DNA from: Prevotellaceae bacterium
GTDB taxonomy: Bacteria; Bacteroidota; Bacteroidia; Bacteroidales; UBA932
Reading direction: 5' to 3'
Length of the DNA stretch: 19,299 bases
NCBI GenBank assembly: GCA_031284065.1
Contig: JAITAP010000071.1
Span: forward strand, 1-19,299
Positions within the stretch are counted from its first letter, which is position 1; each line of letters starts with the position of its first letter. Both the position numbers and the translations under genes were made by a program. The notes beneath the pieces are model-generated. The model was not told the DNA's origin and did not search any database. It worked only from the letters and a program-made list of their open reading frames with translations. Positions 7,920 to 15,523 of the stretch are shown piece after piece.

Positions 7920-8100
7920 TTGCTCCGCCCCGCCGCGCACCCTTGTGGACGAAAATGTTATGGTTACCTTAGCCGAGCGGAAGAGCGCTGAAGGCACAAT
8001 TTTTTTCGCACACCTCTAAAAATACAGCATAAAATCAACAGCAGACCCAGAGAAAATTTAAAGTTTTATTCACCAAAAGAAATTTTCTTCCGATATTTGC

Positions 8101-8215
8101 ACGATAAAGTTGCATTGAGATGTTGAACCTACAGCATAACGAAGGTAGAGACTTACGGCAAATATTGCGCCGGTGCAAGCAGGGCGGTAGCCCGTAGAGC
8201 TTTAATTTCGTTGTT
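8101..8215 (+). ncRNA. Possible structured RNA or conserved repeat element, unidentified
   Basis: This stretch is less AT-rich than its surroundings and folds plausibly on paper. AACGAA (8138-8143) pairs with TTCGTT (8207-8212); CTTACGG (8152-8158) pairs with CCGTA-AG (8192-8199, one bulge); inside are TTGC/GCAA (8165-8178) and, as an alternative, GGGC-ggta-GCCC (8182-8193). GATATTTG at 8092-8099 is one mismatch from a -7 promoter element just before it, but no good -33 element is present. I do not recognise the family. It could be a small RNA, a leader or an interspersed repeat; strand is a guess from the upstream motif. Confidence 0.25.
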
Positions 8216-8223
8216 TTCTATTA

Positions 8224-8396
8224 ATCCCCCACGGGGAAGTGCGAAGGGGGTGATATGCGTTTTTCTATTATTCACCTTGTATTTTTTTAAAGGTGCTCAT
8301 GAGCTCGCTACGCTCTCTTGATATTATTCCCCCTACGGGGAACCGGAGCGAAGCGGAGCTCGGCGCAGCCAATTGGAAACTCGGCGAAGCCAATTG
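8224..8396. repeat. Short GC-rich hairpin and direct-repeat cluster
   Basis: A first hairpin has CCCCC (8226-8230) facing GGGGG (8246-8250). A second, similar unit has TTCCCC-ctac-GGGGAA (8327-8342). Both contain ACGGGGA and are followed by GCGAAG-type words. Immediately after, CTCGGCGCAGCCAATTG (8359-8375) is repeated as CTCGGCGAAGCCAATTG (8380-8396), 16 of 17 bases identical with a 21-base period. The pattern resembles interspersed intergenic repeats rather than coding sequence. Confidence 0.6.
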
Positions 8397-8467
8397 CAGC
8401 ATGTTTTTATAATGTGCTCTCGTTGCAACAAAGTCCCTGAGAATAGCAAAAATGGAAAAGAAAGCCA

Positions 8468-9724
8468 TCAGCTACTGCTGCCATCAGCTAACGCCAACCG
8501 GAGCAAGTTCAGCACGCTGTAGGAAGCGCGGAGAATAGTCCGCTCCCTGTCGCTCCCTAAATTCAGCTTGTGAGAAGTAACTTTTTGGGGCGTAGCAACC
8601 GCCACCCAGACCGTCCCGACAGGCTTTTCGGGCGTTCCACCGTCAGGGCCTGCAATGCCCGACGTGGCAACGGCGTAGTCAGTTTGCAGCGCTCGCTGCG
8701 CACCCCGCGCCATTTGCTCCACCACCGCCTGACTCACCGCCCCGTACTTTTCAACGTCGTCCGGCTGCGCCCCCAGCTCTTTTACTTTTACGTCATTTGA
8801 GTACGCCACTATGCTCCCCCTGAAGTAGGCCGAAGCTCCGGGCTGCGCCGTGATTATGGCTGCTATCCGCCCGCCGGTGCACGATTCGGCGGTGGACAGC
8901 GTTGCGCCGCGAGCCTTAAGTAGCCGCCCAACAACACCCTCCAGCGTGTCGTTGTCGTAGCCTGCAATGTGAGCCGGAATAAGCGCGCGCAGCTGCCGCA
9001 CCCGCTCCGCCACTTCGTCGGCAACGTTAGCGTGGGCGTCGGCAGCGTAGCATGAAAGGCGCAGCTTTACTCCCGAAAGCGAAGGCAGGTAAGCCAGCCG
9101 CAGGTAGCCCGGCAAATCATTTTCCCACGCGGCAATGGTTTCCGCCAGCGTAGATTCGGGGATGCCGGCCGTAATAATATTTTTGTGGTAAACTTTGCCT
9201 AAAGCAAAACGCTTTTTCAAGCGCGGGATTACTTCGTTGGCCATTAAGTATTCCATTTCGTAGGGCACGCCGGGCAGGGAAACGGCAAGCTTGCCGTTTT
9301 TTTCAAACCACATGCCGGGCGCAGTCCCCGACAAGTTGAGCAGCGGCTCGCACACGTCGGGCGCTAAAGCCTGATTGCGGTTGAGCTCGCCTAAGGCAAT
9401 GCCTCGCCTGCGTAGCAGTTCGGTTACGTGCTGCAACGTCGGCTCGTGCACCACCATGCGGGTTGCGCCAAAGTAGCCCGCAAGCGTATGCTTGGTAATA
9501 TCGTCTTTGGTGGGGCCAAGTCCTCCGGTGATGATGACCAAATCGCAGGCTGCAAAAAGTTCATCCAGAGCATTTACGATAGCCTCGCGCGTATCGCCTG
9601 TCGAGCGCATTTCGCTCACGCTAATGCCCTGCTCGCCCAGCCACTGCGCGATACGGGAGGAGTTTGTATCGACAATTTGCCCAATAAGGATTTCATCGCC
9701 AACGGTAAGAACGGAGGCTTTCAT
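8468..9724 (-). CDS. cinA: CinA family protein, nicotinamide-nucleotide amidohydrolase
   Basis: A 418-residue two-domain protein. The N-terminal MoCF/molybdopterin-binding-like domain begins ASVLTVGDEILIGQIVDTNS and has the VIITGGLGPTKDD motif at about residues 61-73. The C-terminal PncC-like domain has LSTAESCTGGRIAAII, FRGSIVAYSNDVK and TSGIAGPDGGTPEKPVGTVW, the signatures of NMN deamidases that recycle nicotinamide mononucleotide in the pyridine nucleotide cycle. The length is normal for full CinA. The gene starts 32 bases after dnaA and is probably co-transcribed with it. Its stop codon lies in a short imperfect tandem duplication (GCCATCAGCTA at 8464-8474 and 8480-8490), so the last few residues (DGSSS) are likely variable. 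Confidence 0.93.
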   Translation of the reverse strand: MKASVLTVGDEILIGQIVDTNSSRIAQWLGEQGISVSEMRSTGDTREAIVNALDELFAACDLVIITGGLGPTKDDITKHTLAGYFGATRMVVHEPTLQHVTELLRRRGIALGELNRNQALAPDVCEPLLNLSGTAPGMWFEKNGKLAVSLPGVPYEMEYLMANEVIPRLKKRFALGKVYHKNIITAGIPESTLAETIAAWENDLPGYLRLAYLPSLSGVKLRLSCYAADAHANVADEVAERVRQLRALIPAHIAGYDNDTLEGVVGRLLKARGATLSTAESCTGGRIAAIITAQPGASAYFRGSIVAYSNDVKVKELGAQPDDVEKYGAVSQAVVEQMARGAQRALQTDYAVATSGIAGPDGGTPEKPVGTVWVAVATPQKVTSHKLNLGSDRERTILRASYSVLNLLRLALADGSSS

Positions 9725-9756
9725 GTACGCAAACGGAAGTTGAGTATTAAAAGAAA

Positions 9757-11175
9757 TTAGACTACCTTCAATTTTTTCTCAATGTTGTTTACCATTTCGA
9801 GAAAATTACGGTCGGTTTCCATGAGGTTATTTACCGTTTTCACGGCGTGCACCACCGTAGCGTGGTTTTTCCCTCCTATTTGAGCGCCGATTGACGCAAG
9901 GGATGTTTTTGTCAGGTTTTTGCTAAAATACATGGCGATTTGCCGTGCCTGCACAATTTCCCTCTTTCGCGTTTTTGACTGGGCGCTAGCGGTGGCAATT
10001 TTGAAGTAATCGCACACACCCTTGTAGATATTGTCAACCGTGAACTCTTTTTGCGTGTTTTTTATGTTTTTGTTTACTACGTTCACCACCATATCCATTG
10101 ATATAACTTTTCTGTTGAACGTTGCTTCAGCCAGCAACCTGTTTAGCACACCCTCAAATTCGCGTACATTGCTGCTCACTTTTTCCGCCAAATACTCAAT
10201 AATATCGTCGTCAATGTCAATGCCATCCTTCCGCACTTTGTGGCGGTATATGGCAAGGCGCGTTTCGTAGTCCGGCGCGGTAAGCTCTGCCGGCAGGCCC
10301 CACTTAAAGCGCGATAAAATTCGCGGCTCCAGCCCTTCTATCTCTACCGGAGATTTGTCGGAGGTCAGAATAATTTGCTTTTTGGAGCGGTGTAGCTGGT
10401 CAAAAATGTGAAAAAATGTATCCTGCGTTTTGGTTTGTCCTGCAAAATCGTGCACATCATCCAGAATGAGCACATCCACCATTTGGTAAAAGTGCAGGAA
10501 GCTGTTTGTTTCGTTCTTCTGCACGGCACTGGTGTACTGCTCCTTAAACTTGTTTGCGTTGACGTACAGCACGAGCTTGTCGGGATGCAGCTTTTTCACC
10601 TCCAGCCCGACAGCTTGGGCGAGGTGTGTTTTTCCCAAGCCCGTGTTGCCGTTAATGAATAAGGGGTTGAAGCTGGTGGTGCCGGGGCTCTGCGCTATGG
10701 ACAAGCCTGCGTTTCGCGCCAGCTTGTTGCACGGGCCCTCAATGTAATTTTCAAATGCGTATTTGGGGTTTAGCTGCGGGTCTATTTCCAAGCTGGGCAG
10801 TCCGGGCATGACAAACGGATTAAAACCTTTTACCCGGCCGCTACCAACAGCGGTAGCAGGTAGCGGTACCGGCTTGTTGCGCGGGGTGGACTCCGACCCT
10901 GACAGCACCGGTCGCGTTGCTTCGCCGGCCACGACTACGCTGTACTGGAGCTTTGCGTCGGCGCCAAGCTCTTTACGAAGAGTTTTGCGCAGTAAGTCAA
11001 TGTAGTGTTCTTCAATGTAGTCGCAAATAAACTGTGAAGGCGCCTGCAATGTAAGCATGTTACCTTCAAGTCGCAAAGGCGTCACTTTTTCAAAAAAAGA
11101 CTTGTAAACGGCTTCATTTATGTTGTCTCTTATGATTTTTAGACAACTGTCCCAGACTTCTTTATGGCCAAGCAT
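9757..11175 (-). CDS. dnaA: Chromosomal replication initiator protein DnaA
   Basis: The product is 472 residues from the ATG at 11173-11175 (MLGHKEVWDSCLKII), which matches the family N terminus; an upstream in-frame ATG at 11232 would add 19 unlike residues. Domain I (about 1-75) is followed by a variable linker, then the AAA+ domain with Walker A GNTGLGKTHL (176-185), Walker B VLILDD (235-240) and an arginine finger in LEPRILSRFKWG (282-293). Domain IV has ARQIAMYFSKNLTKTSL (410-426) and the DnaA-box-binding motif GGKNHATV (434-441). Usual forms of that motif read GGRDH or GGKDH, so Asn437 replaces an Asp that contacts the DnaA box in E. coli. It is followed closely by cinA. Confidence 0.97.
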   Translation of the reverse strand: MLGHKEVWDSCLKIIRDNINEAVYKSFFEKVTPLRLEGNMLTLQAPSQFICDYIEEHYIDLLRKTLRKELGADAKLQYSVVVAGEATRPVLSGSESTPRNKPVPLPATAVGSGRVKGFNPFVMPGLPSLEIDPQLNPKYAFENYIEGPCNKLARNAGLSIAQSPGTTSFNPLFINGNTGLGKTHLAQAVGLEVKKLHPDKLVLYVNANKFKEQYTSAVQKNETNSFLHFYQMVDVLILDDVHDFAGQTKTQDTFFHIFDQLHRSKKQIILTSDKSPVEIEGLEPRILSRFKWGLPAELTAPDYETRLAIYRHKVRKDGIDIDDDIIEYLAEKVSSNVREFEGVLNRLLAEATFNRKVISMDMVVNVVNKNIKNTQKEFTVDNIYKGVCDYFKIATASAQSKTRKREIVQARQIAMYFSKNLTKTSLASIGAQIGGKNHATVVHAVKTVNNLMETDRNFLEMVNNIEKKLKVV

Positions 11176-11408
11176 AGATATAGTTTTTATATAAGTATTA
11201 GTAAAAAAAAACGCGCTAAAATTCGAACGCAAAGTTGTAAAAAAAATAGTAGAAAAAAAAGTACCAAAACGCTTGTTTTTTCCAATAATTTTTCAATGCT
11301 CTTGTAATCTGAATAATATGTTTTATGTTGTAAAACGTTATTTTTGTGGTCGCATCAGCTTACCTGTGTTAACGCATTGCAACATTAATATAACCAACGC
11401 CTTATCAT
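11176..11408. other. AT-rich region upstream of dnaA
   Basis: Strongly AT-rich with long A and T runs (for example A-runs at about 11202-11210 and 11252-11259), 233 bases between the S4-protein gene and dnaA. It should contain the dnaA promoter, but no clean TAnnTTTG with a correctly spaced -33 element is visible. I looked for TTATNCACA-type DnaA boxes on both strands and saw only weak resemblances (TGTGGTCGC near 11346, TGTGTTAAC near 11365), so there is no basis here to call a replication origin. Confidence 0.5.
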
Positions 11409-11801
11409 TTACGATATGTTGTTCTCATCCATCAAAAAATCAATCTGTCGCCGCTCTTTTTTTGTCGGTCGTCCCGCCCCTTTTTCGCGCTGCACAAAAA
11501 TGGTCAACCTGTTCACATTCAGCTTGTCGAGTTCATCCTGCGGCGTTTGGTCGTCGGCAAATCCTTCCACCAGCTTTGCTGCCATGCGCGATTTCGGGAA
11601 GCCGACAACCCGGTAGGTGTAGCTTACCGGAGCTTTGCGAAAGCTCACCATATCGCCGGTTTTGAGCTCCCGCGAGGCTTTGGCTTCCACTTCGTTTACC
11701 TTTACGCGCCCGCTCCTGCACGCCTCCGCAGCTTCGCTTCGCGTCTTGTAGGCGCGAACGCACCACAACCATTTGTCTATGCGGGAAGATTCGCCGGACA
11801 T
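11409..11801 (-). CDS. hslR: S4-domain RNA-binding protein, Hsp15-like
   Basis: A 130-residue protein with an N-terminal S4 domain: RIDKWLWCVRAYKTRSEA (7-24), then GRVKVNEVEAKASRELKTGD, the RNA-binding surface. A basic C-terminal tail has GRPTKKERRQ. This is the layout of E. coli Hsp15 (133 residues), which binds stalled 50S subunits carrying peptidyl-tRNA and helps recycle them. Its place after rplY and pth, in the order I recall from Bacteroidota genomes, fits a ribosome-rescue role. A 294-base gap separates it from pth, so it may have its own promoter, though no good one is visible. Confidence 0.85.
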   Translation of the reverse strand: MSGESSRIDKWLWCVRAYKTRSEAAEACRSGRVKVNEVEAKASRELKTGDMVSFRKAPVSYTYRVVGFPKSRMAAKLVEGFADDQTPQDELDKLNVNRLTIFVQREKGAGRPTKKERRQIDFLMDENNIS

Positions 11802-12095
11802 TTTTTGAAAGTTATTTTAGTGAATGACATTTCTGCGGAACATGAAGCAAGGGGCAGCCCCTCAAGCCGACTGTTTTCGCATAAAAGTAATGCAAGAGCG
11901 CCGCATTTACACAGATTTTATCCGTTTCTCCAGCTGCGCCAAGCTGCTTAACCTGCGCCGTCTGTGCGCTAACGTACAATGCTTACGCCGCTACTGAAAA
12001 AATGCGCTGTTTTTTCTGCCAAACCGACATCCATTAAACGTCAGGCCTTAAGCGTCGTGCGCGGGTAGCATGGTAAATAGCGAAAATTTGAGAAT
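11802..12095. other. Gene-free gap between hslR and pth
   Basis: These 294 bases hold no supported gene. A small GGGGCAGCCCC dyad lies at about 11851-11861. Long frames crossing it on the plus strand are extensions of shadows of hslR. No promoter matching the Bacteroidota consensus was seen. Confidence 0.45.
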
Positions 12096-12668
12096 CTACG
12101 CCTGCTTCGCCGTATTTACAATATTCATTGCTCGCTCCAGGCCTACGGTGGCAAAGGATTTCACGGCGTCTGCCGCCCTGCTGAGGTAGCTGGGCAGTAG
12201 CGTGCGCTCGTCGTCTGTCCATTCGCCCAGCACAAAATCAATTTGCTGCCCTTTGCCAAAGTTGCTGCCCACGCCGCACCTTAGCCGTGCGTAGTTCTCG
12301 CTTTCGAGCATCAGCGCAATATTTTTCAGCCCGTTGTGCCCGCCATCGCTGCCGCCGGAGCGTATTCTCAACCTTTCGAAAGGAAGGTTTATATCGTCCA
12401 GCACCACGAGCAGGCGCTCAAGGGGAATTTTTTCGGCTTGCAGCCAGTAGCTGACCGCTTTTCCGCTCAAGTTCATGTACGTTGACGGCTTAAGCAAAAT
12501 GAGCGTCCGCCCCTTGTGGCGACACTCGGCAACGCCGCCGTAGCGCTCCGTGCTAAAGCTCAGGCCGGCGGCGGCAGCCAGCGTGTCGGCAACTTTAAAC
12601 CCAACGTTGTGCCGCGTATTTTCATACTCAAGCCCAATGTTACCTAAACATGCAACTAAATACTTCAT
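12096..12668 (-). CDS. pth: Peptidyl-tRNA hydrolase
   Basis: A 190-residue bacterial Pth, which cleaves the ester bond of peptidyl-tRNA released from stalled ribosomes. Signature residues are in place: Asn10 in CLGNIGLEY, catalytic His20 in NTRHNVGF, Asn66 in TYMNLSGKAV, Asp91 in VVLDDINLPFERLR and Asn112 in DGGHNGLKN. The usual GNPG reads GNIG, which I believe is common in this phylum. The length matches the E. coli enzyme (194). It starts 69 bases after rplY on the same strand and is probably transcribed from the rplY promoter. Confidence 0.97.
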   Translation of the reverse strand: MKYLVACLGNIGLEYENTRHNVGFKVADTLAAAAGLSFSTERYGGVAECRHKGRTLILLKPSTYMNLSGKAVSYWLQAEKIPLERLLVVLDDINLPFERLRIRSGGSDGGHNGLKNIALMLESENYARLRCGVGSNFGKGQQIDFVLGEWTDDERTLLPSYLSRAADAVKSFATVGLERAMNIVNTAKQA

Positions 12669-12737
12669 GATGCGGGGTGCAGCAATGCAAGCCTGCGGAG
12701 GATTTTTATCAGACCTCCCGGCCTGAAAATATTCGGT

Positions 12738-13379
12738 TTATTTTTTCTTGGCAGCCGGAGTAGCGGCGGCGGCAGGCGCTGCCGCGCCGGCAGGCGAAGC
12801 GTTTGCGGCAGCAGCGGAAGCGGCGGCGCCAATGGCCGCCCGCGTCATCTTCACGGCGCAAATCACGGCGCTCTTTGGCGTGAGAATAGCTACGTTCTCA
12901 AACGAAAGGTCGCCTACAAAAATGCTTTTGCCCAACCCTAAGGCGGAAATATCTACGTTGAGCGTATCGGGAAGGTGCTGCGACAGCGCCGAAATTTTCA
13001 CCTTACGGGCGAGCTGCTGCAACTTTCCGCCCAGCTTCACGCCCTCCGGGCTGCCTTGCAGCGTTATGGGCACATCAATGGTGATGGGCTTGCTGTGGTC
13101 GATGCGGTAAAAATCTGCGTGCAAAATTTCATCGGATATGGGGTGAAATTGCAGCTCGCGCATTACGGCTGTCTCTTTTTTGCCGTCAATGTCAATGTTT
13201 ACAAGGTAAGCGCTTGGCGTGTACACCAGCGGGTGCAGCGCGGCGCTGTCAACCGCAAATAAAATGTTGTCGCCGTTTCCGTAAATTACGCAGGGCACGT
13301 TTCCGGTTTTACGCAGCTTGGTAGCGCCTTCTTTCCCAAGCGCTGCGCGGCTTGAGCCTTTAAGGTCTATTGTCTTCAT
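12738..13379 (-). CDS. rplY: 50S ribosomal protein L25 (Ctc form)
   Basis: A 213-residue two-domain L25/Ctc protein that binds 5S rRNA in the large subunit. The N-terminal L25 domain has KTIDLKGSSRAALGKEGATK, LRKTGNVPCVIYG and MRELQFHPISDEILHADFYRI near residue 90; the C-terminal TL5-like beta domain has PEGVKLGGKLQQLARKV and ALGLGKSIFVGDL. The last 33 residues (about 181-213) are a low-complexity Ala/Pro tail ending PAAKKK, which varies in length in this family. It is the first gene of the rplY-pth set and has a strong promoter and a 100-base leader with inverted repeats. Confidence 0.95.
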   Translation of the reverse strand: MKTIDLKGSSRAALGKEGATKLRKTGNVPCVIYGNGDNILFAVDSAALHPLVYTPSAYLVNIDIDGKKETAVMRELQFHPISDEILHADFYRIDHSKPITIDVPITLQGSPEGVKLGGKLQQLARKVKISALSQHLPDTLNVDISALGLGKSIFVGDLSFENVAILTPKSAVICAVKMTRAAIGAAASAAAANASPAGAAAPAAAATPAAKKK

Positions 13380-13428
13380 GTTTTTGTTTTTTAAGTGTTA
13401 CTCAGAATACGGATTCCCCATCACACCC

Positions 13429-13472
13429 TTACAGCAAGCTGTAATGTCTTAGAGGTCCTTTTTTGCAAAAGG
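13429..13472 (-). promoter_or_regulatory. Inverted repeats in the rplY leader
   Basis: Two dyads lie in the predicted 5' leader: TTACAGC-aa-GCTGTAA (13429-13444, perfect) and CCTTTT-4-AAAAGG (13457-13472, perfect). Ribosomal protein leaders often carry autoregulatory structure, but these stems are short and neither is followed by a T-run on the minus strand. Function is inference only. Confidence 0.35.
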
Positions 13473-13476
13473 GCTA

Positions 13477-13508
13477 CAAAGGTAGCAATAAGTTTGCGAT
13501 TTGCCAAA
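13477..13508 (-). promoter_or_regulatory. Promoter of rplY-pth
   Basis: On the minus strand TACCTTTG (13477-13484) matches the Bacteroidota -7 consensus exactly, and TTTG (13505-13508) lies 20 bases upstream, the expected -33 spacing. Transcription should start near 13470, giving a leader of about 90 bases before the rplY ATG. Confidence 0.8.
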
Positions 13509-13557
13509 ATTCTGTTGAGCCGGTCGGGGCAAGGCGGGCTGCAATTGCCCTCGAAAC

Positions 13558-13616
13558 TTTTTTGTCCGCGAATTACACTACCTCTTTTGGTTCGTGTAGC
13601 TTCGCGGACAAAAAAA
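13558..13616. repeat. Long inverted repeat downstream of the GH2 gene
   Basis: TTTTTT-GTCCGCGAA (13558-13572) is the reverse complement of TTCGCGGAC-AAAAAA(A) (13601-13616), around a 28-base centre that itself has ACAC/GTGT. Because T's lead and A's follow on both strands it is not a standard intrinsic terminator, although the stem is long. It lies about 40 bases past the glycosidase stop and looks like a small mobile-type palindromic repeat. Further out, TCGAAA (13552-13557) and TTTCGA (about 13631-13636) extend the symmetry with a gap. Confidence 0.7.
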
Positions 13617-13654
13617 TAATTGAGTAAGATTTCGAGGACTTTGCGCAGCGTGAG

Positions 13655-15460
13655 CTACTCAAATATGTGGCATATCTCTTGGTTTACTTTTCTCACCCGT
13701 GCTTCATCCAGCTTAACTACTTTCCTGTCATAGGTAATAAGCCCGTTGACTTCTATTTCCACGTCCGTAGTTTGCGTATAAACTGCGGCGGAGAAGCCGT
13801 TTTTAATCAGCTTTTTCAGCTGGTTGGCGTATTCGATGTATTGAGCCGTAGCCTCGTCCGAATTTTTGAACTGAACGTACCCCCAGTTTCTATCCGGCTG
13901 CCAGAGATGCCCCTCCAGCGCCAAGCCGATGCCGCCGTACTCGCCAAGCACGTTGGCTCTTTCGTAGTCGTACATGTACATTAACGGGCCGGGGTAGTTG
14001 TGCAAATCCAGAATGTCGCCGGTATGGTAGAAGTTGCCGCCGCTGGCTGAGTTTACCAGACGGGCGGGGTCGTATGCCTTTGTCCACTCCGCAATTTCGG
14101 ACGTTTTAAACTGCCCCCAAGCTTCGTTGAATGGCACCCAGACTACTATCGAGGGATGGGAGTAGAGGTAGTCTATAATTTCTTTCCACTCCTTGCGGTA
14201 GTTTGCTTCCGATTGGGGGGACCGCTGCAATTCGCTTGCCGTAAAGTAGCTGTGCCTTTGCCAGTGGGGTGAGCGGTCGCTATTCGGCATATCCTGCCAA
14301 ACAAGAATACCTGCGCGGTCGCAGTGGGTGTACCAGCGGGCGGGCTCTACTTTCACGTGCTTCCGAATCATGTTGAAGCCGTAGTCTTTGGTTTTTTGTA
14401 TATCGTACAGCAACGCTTCGTCTGTAGGCGCTGTGTACAGTCCGTCAGGCCACCAGCCTTGGTCCAGGGGGCCAAGCTGAAAGTAGTCCTTATTATTGAG
14501 CTGTAGCCGGACAACTCCATGTTCGTCCCGCTTTGTTGCAATTTTCCGCATGGCGCAGTAGCTTTTCACCTTGTCGGTTGGCTTGCCGTTGTGGAGCAGG
14601 CTGATTTCCATATCGTACAGGAACGGCGATTCCGGCGACCAAAGCTTGGCGTTTGGTATCGTCAGCTCCAGCGCTTGAGAGGCTGCGGCTTTGGCTGAGG
14701 CAACGACTCGGCCGCCGTCCGTAAGCTTCACCTCTACCACGTCGGACGGTTGGGCGTTTGCTGCGTCCACCTGAACGCACAAGCGGTTTTTGTCGATGTC
14801 GGGAACGGTTTTGACGGCTGCAATGTGTTTTTCGTTCACCGGCTCCAGCCAAACGGTTTGCCAGATGCCGGTAACCGATGTGTACCAAATTCCCTCCGGA
14901 TGGTCAACTTGCTTTCCCCGCGGCTGGTAGCCGTTATTCGTCCCGTCCCAGACTTTTACCACCAATTTTTGTTCGCCCGCGCTCAGGAACGGCGTAATGT
15001 CGAAGTAGAACGGCGTGTATCCGCCGGTATGATTTCCTACTTTCACGTCGTTGAGGTAAACGTCGGCCTTCCAGTCAACAGCCCCAAAGTGCAGCAGGAC
15101 GGTTTTATTTTTCCACGCAGCGGGTATGGTGAACGTTCTTTTGTACCACAGCTCATTGCTTTCGCCCACTTTTTTCTGTACGCCGGACAGGCTGGACTCA
15201 ACGGCAAAGGGGACTAATATTTTCCCGTCAAAGCTGCCGGGCTCGGCTTGTCCGGCCGGTAAAATGGCGTACTCCCAAAGCCCGTTCAGGTTTTGCCACG
15301 CCGGACGCTCCATTGTCGGGCGCGGGTACTCGGGCAATACGCTTTGCGGGTTGATTTGGTCTGCCCACGCCGTTTTAATTCTATCTCCGGCGGGTTTCCA
15401 TTGTGCGGAGAGGTTGGATGTTATCATAAGTAACCCCGTAATAAAAAATAAATTTCTCAT
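13655..15460 (-). CDS. Glycoside hydrolase family 2 enzyme, exported
   Basis: The product is 601 residues with a signal peptide (FFITGLLMITSNLSAQ, cleavage near residue 20), so it acts in the periplasm or beyond. The GH2 order is visible: a sugar-binding jelly-roll domain (about 45-208; WQNLNGLWEYAI, LWYKRTFTIP, LNDVKVGNHTGGYTPFYFD), an Ig-like domain (about 212-308) and a TIM barrel. Glu446 in VPFNEAWGQ is the expected acid/base and Glu507 in VLGEYGG the nucleophile. It lacks the C-terminal domains of LacZ. GH2 includes beta-galactosidases, beta-glucuronidases, beta-mannosidases and arabinosidases; the substrate is not fixed by sequence. As last gene of a GH43 set it probably removes terminal sugars from an arabinan- or galactan-type polysaccharide. 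Confidence 0.9.
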   Translation of the reverse strand: MRNLFFITGLLMITSNLSAQWKPAGDRIKTAWADQINPQSVLPEYPRPTMERPAWQNLNGLWEYAILPAGQAEPGSFDGKILVPFAVESSLSGVQKKVGESNELWYKRTFTIPAAWKNKTVLLHFGAVDWKADVYLNDVKVGNHTGGYTPFYFDITPFLSAGEQKLVVKVWDGTNNGYQPRGKQVDHPEGIWYTSVTGIWQTVWLEPVNEKHIAAVKTVPDIDKNRLCVQVDAANAQPSDVVEVKLTDGGRVVASAKAAASQALELTIPNAKLWSPESPFLYDMEISLLHNGKPTDKVKSYCAMRKIATKRDEHGVVRLQLNNKDYFQLGPLDQGWWPDGLYTAPTDEALLYDIQKTKDYGFNMIRKHVKVEPARWYTHCDRAGILVWQDMPNSDRSPHWQRHSYFTASELQRSPQSEANYRKEWKEIIDYLYSHPSIVVWVPFNEAWGQFKTSEIAEWTKAYDPARLVNSASGGNFYHTGDILDLHNYPGPLMYMYDYERANVLGEYGGIGLALEGHLWQPDRNWGYVQFKNSDEATAQYIEYANQLKKLIKNGFSAAVYTQTTDVEIEVNGLITYDRKVVKLDEARVRKVNQEICHIFE

Positions 15461-15523
15461 AATAAAAATAAAGTTTAATTGGTTGATAATGATTTTGTTT
15501 GATTTAATTTTGCTTGATTTGGT

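Larger units (their letters stand above)
7872..8467. other. Gene-free region between the symporter gene and cinA
   Basis: About 600 bases with no convincing protein gene. The symporter promoter lies at its left end, followed by an AT-rich stretch, a possible structured RNA (8101-8215) and a set of short GC-rich hairpins and direct repeats (8220-8400). A hairpin CACCTT / AAGGTG also lies at about 8273-8296 with a T-rich loop. A 66-codon reading frame starting in the cinA stop (8468 down to 8268) mostly translates the repeats and is judged spurious. Confidence 0.6.

Noticed and set aside
7332..7991. 219-codon plus-strand frame antisense to the symporter
   Set aside because: It is a shadow of a clear membrane protein gene with biased composition and no domain.
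8268..8468. 66-codon minus-strand frame whose ATG overlaps the cinA stop (TGATG)
   Set aside because: The overlap would suit translational coupling, but most of the translation (ASPSFQLAAPSSASL) is just the two direct repeats and the hairpin region, with no recognisable domain.
12680..12725. GGAGG/CCTCC dyad between pth and rplY as a terminator
   Set aside because: The stem is five bases, there is no T-run on the minus strand, and pth is probably co-transcribed with rplY.
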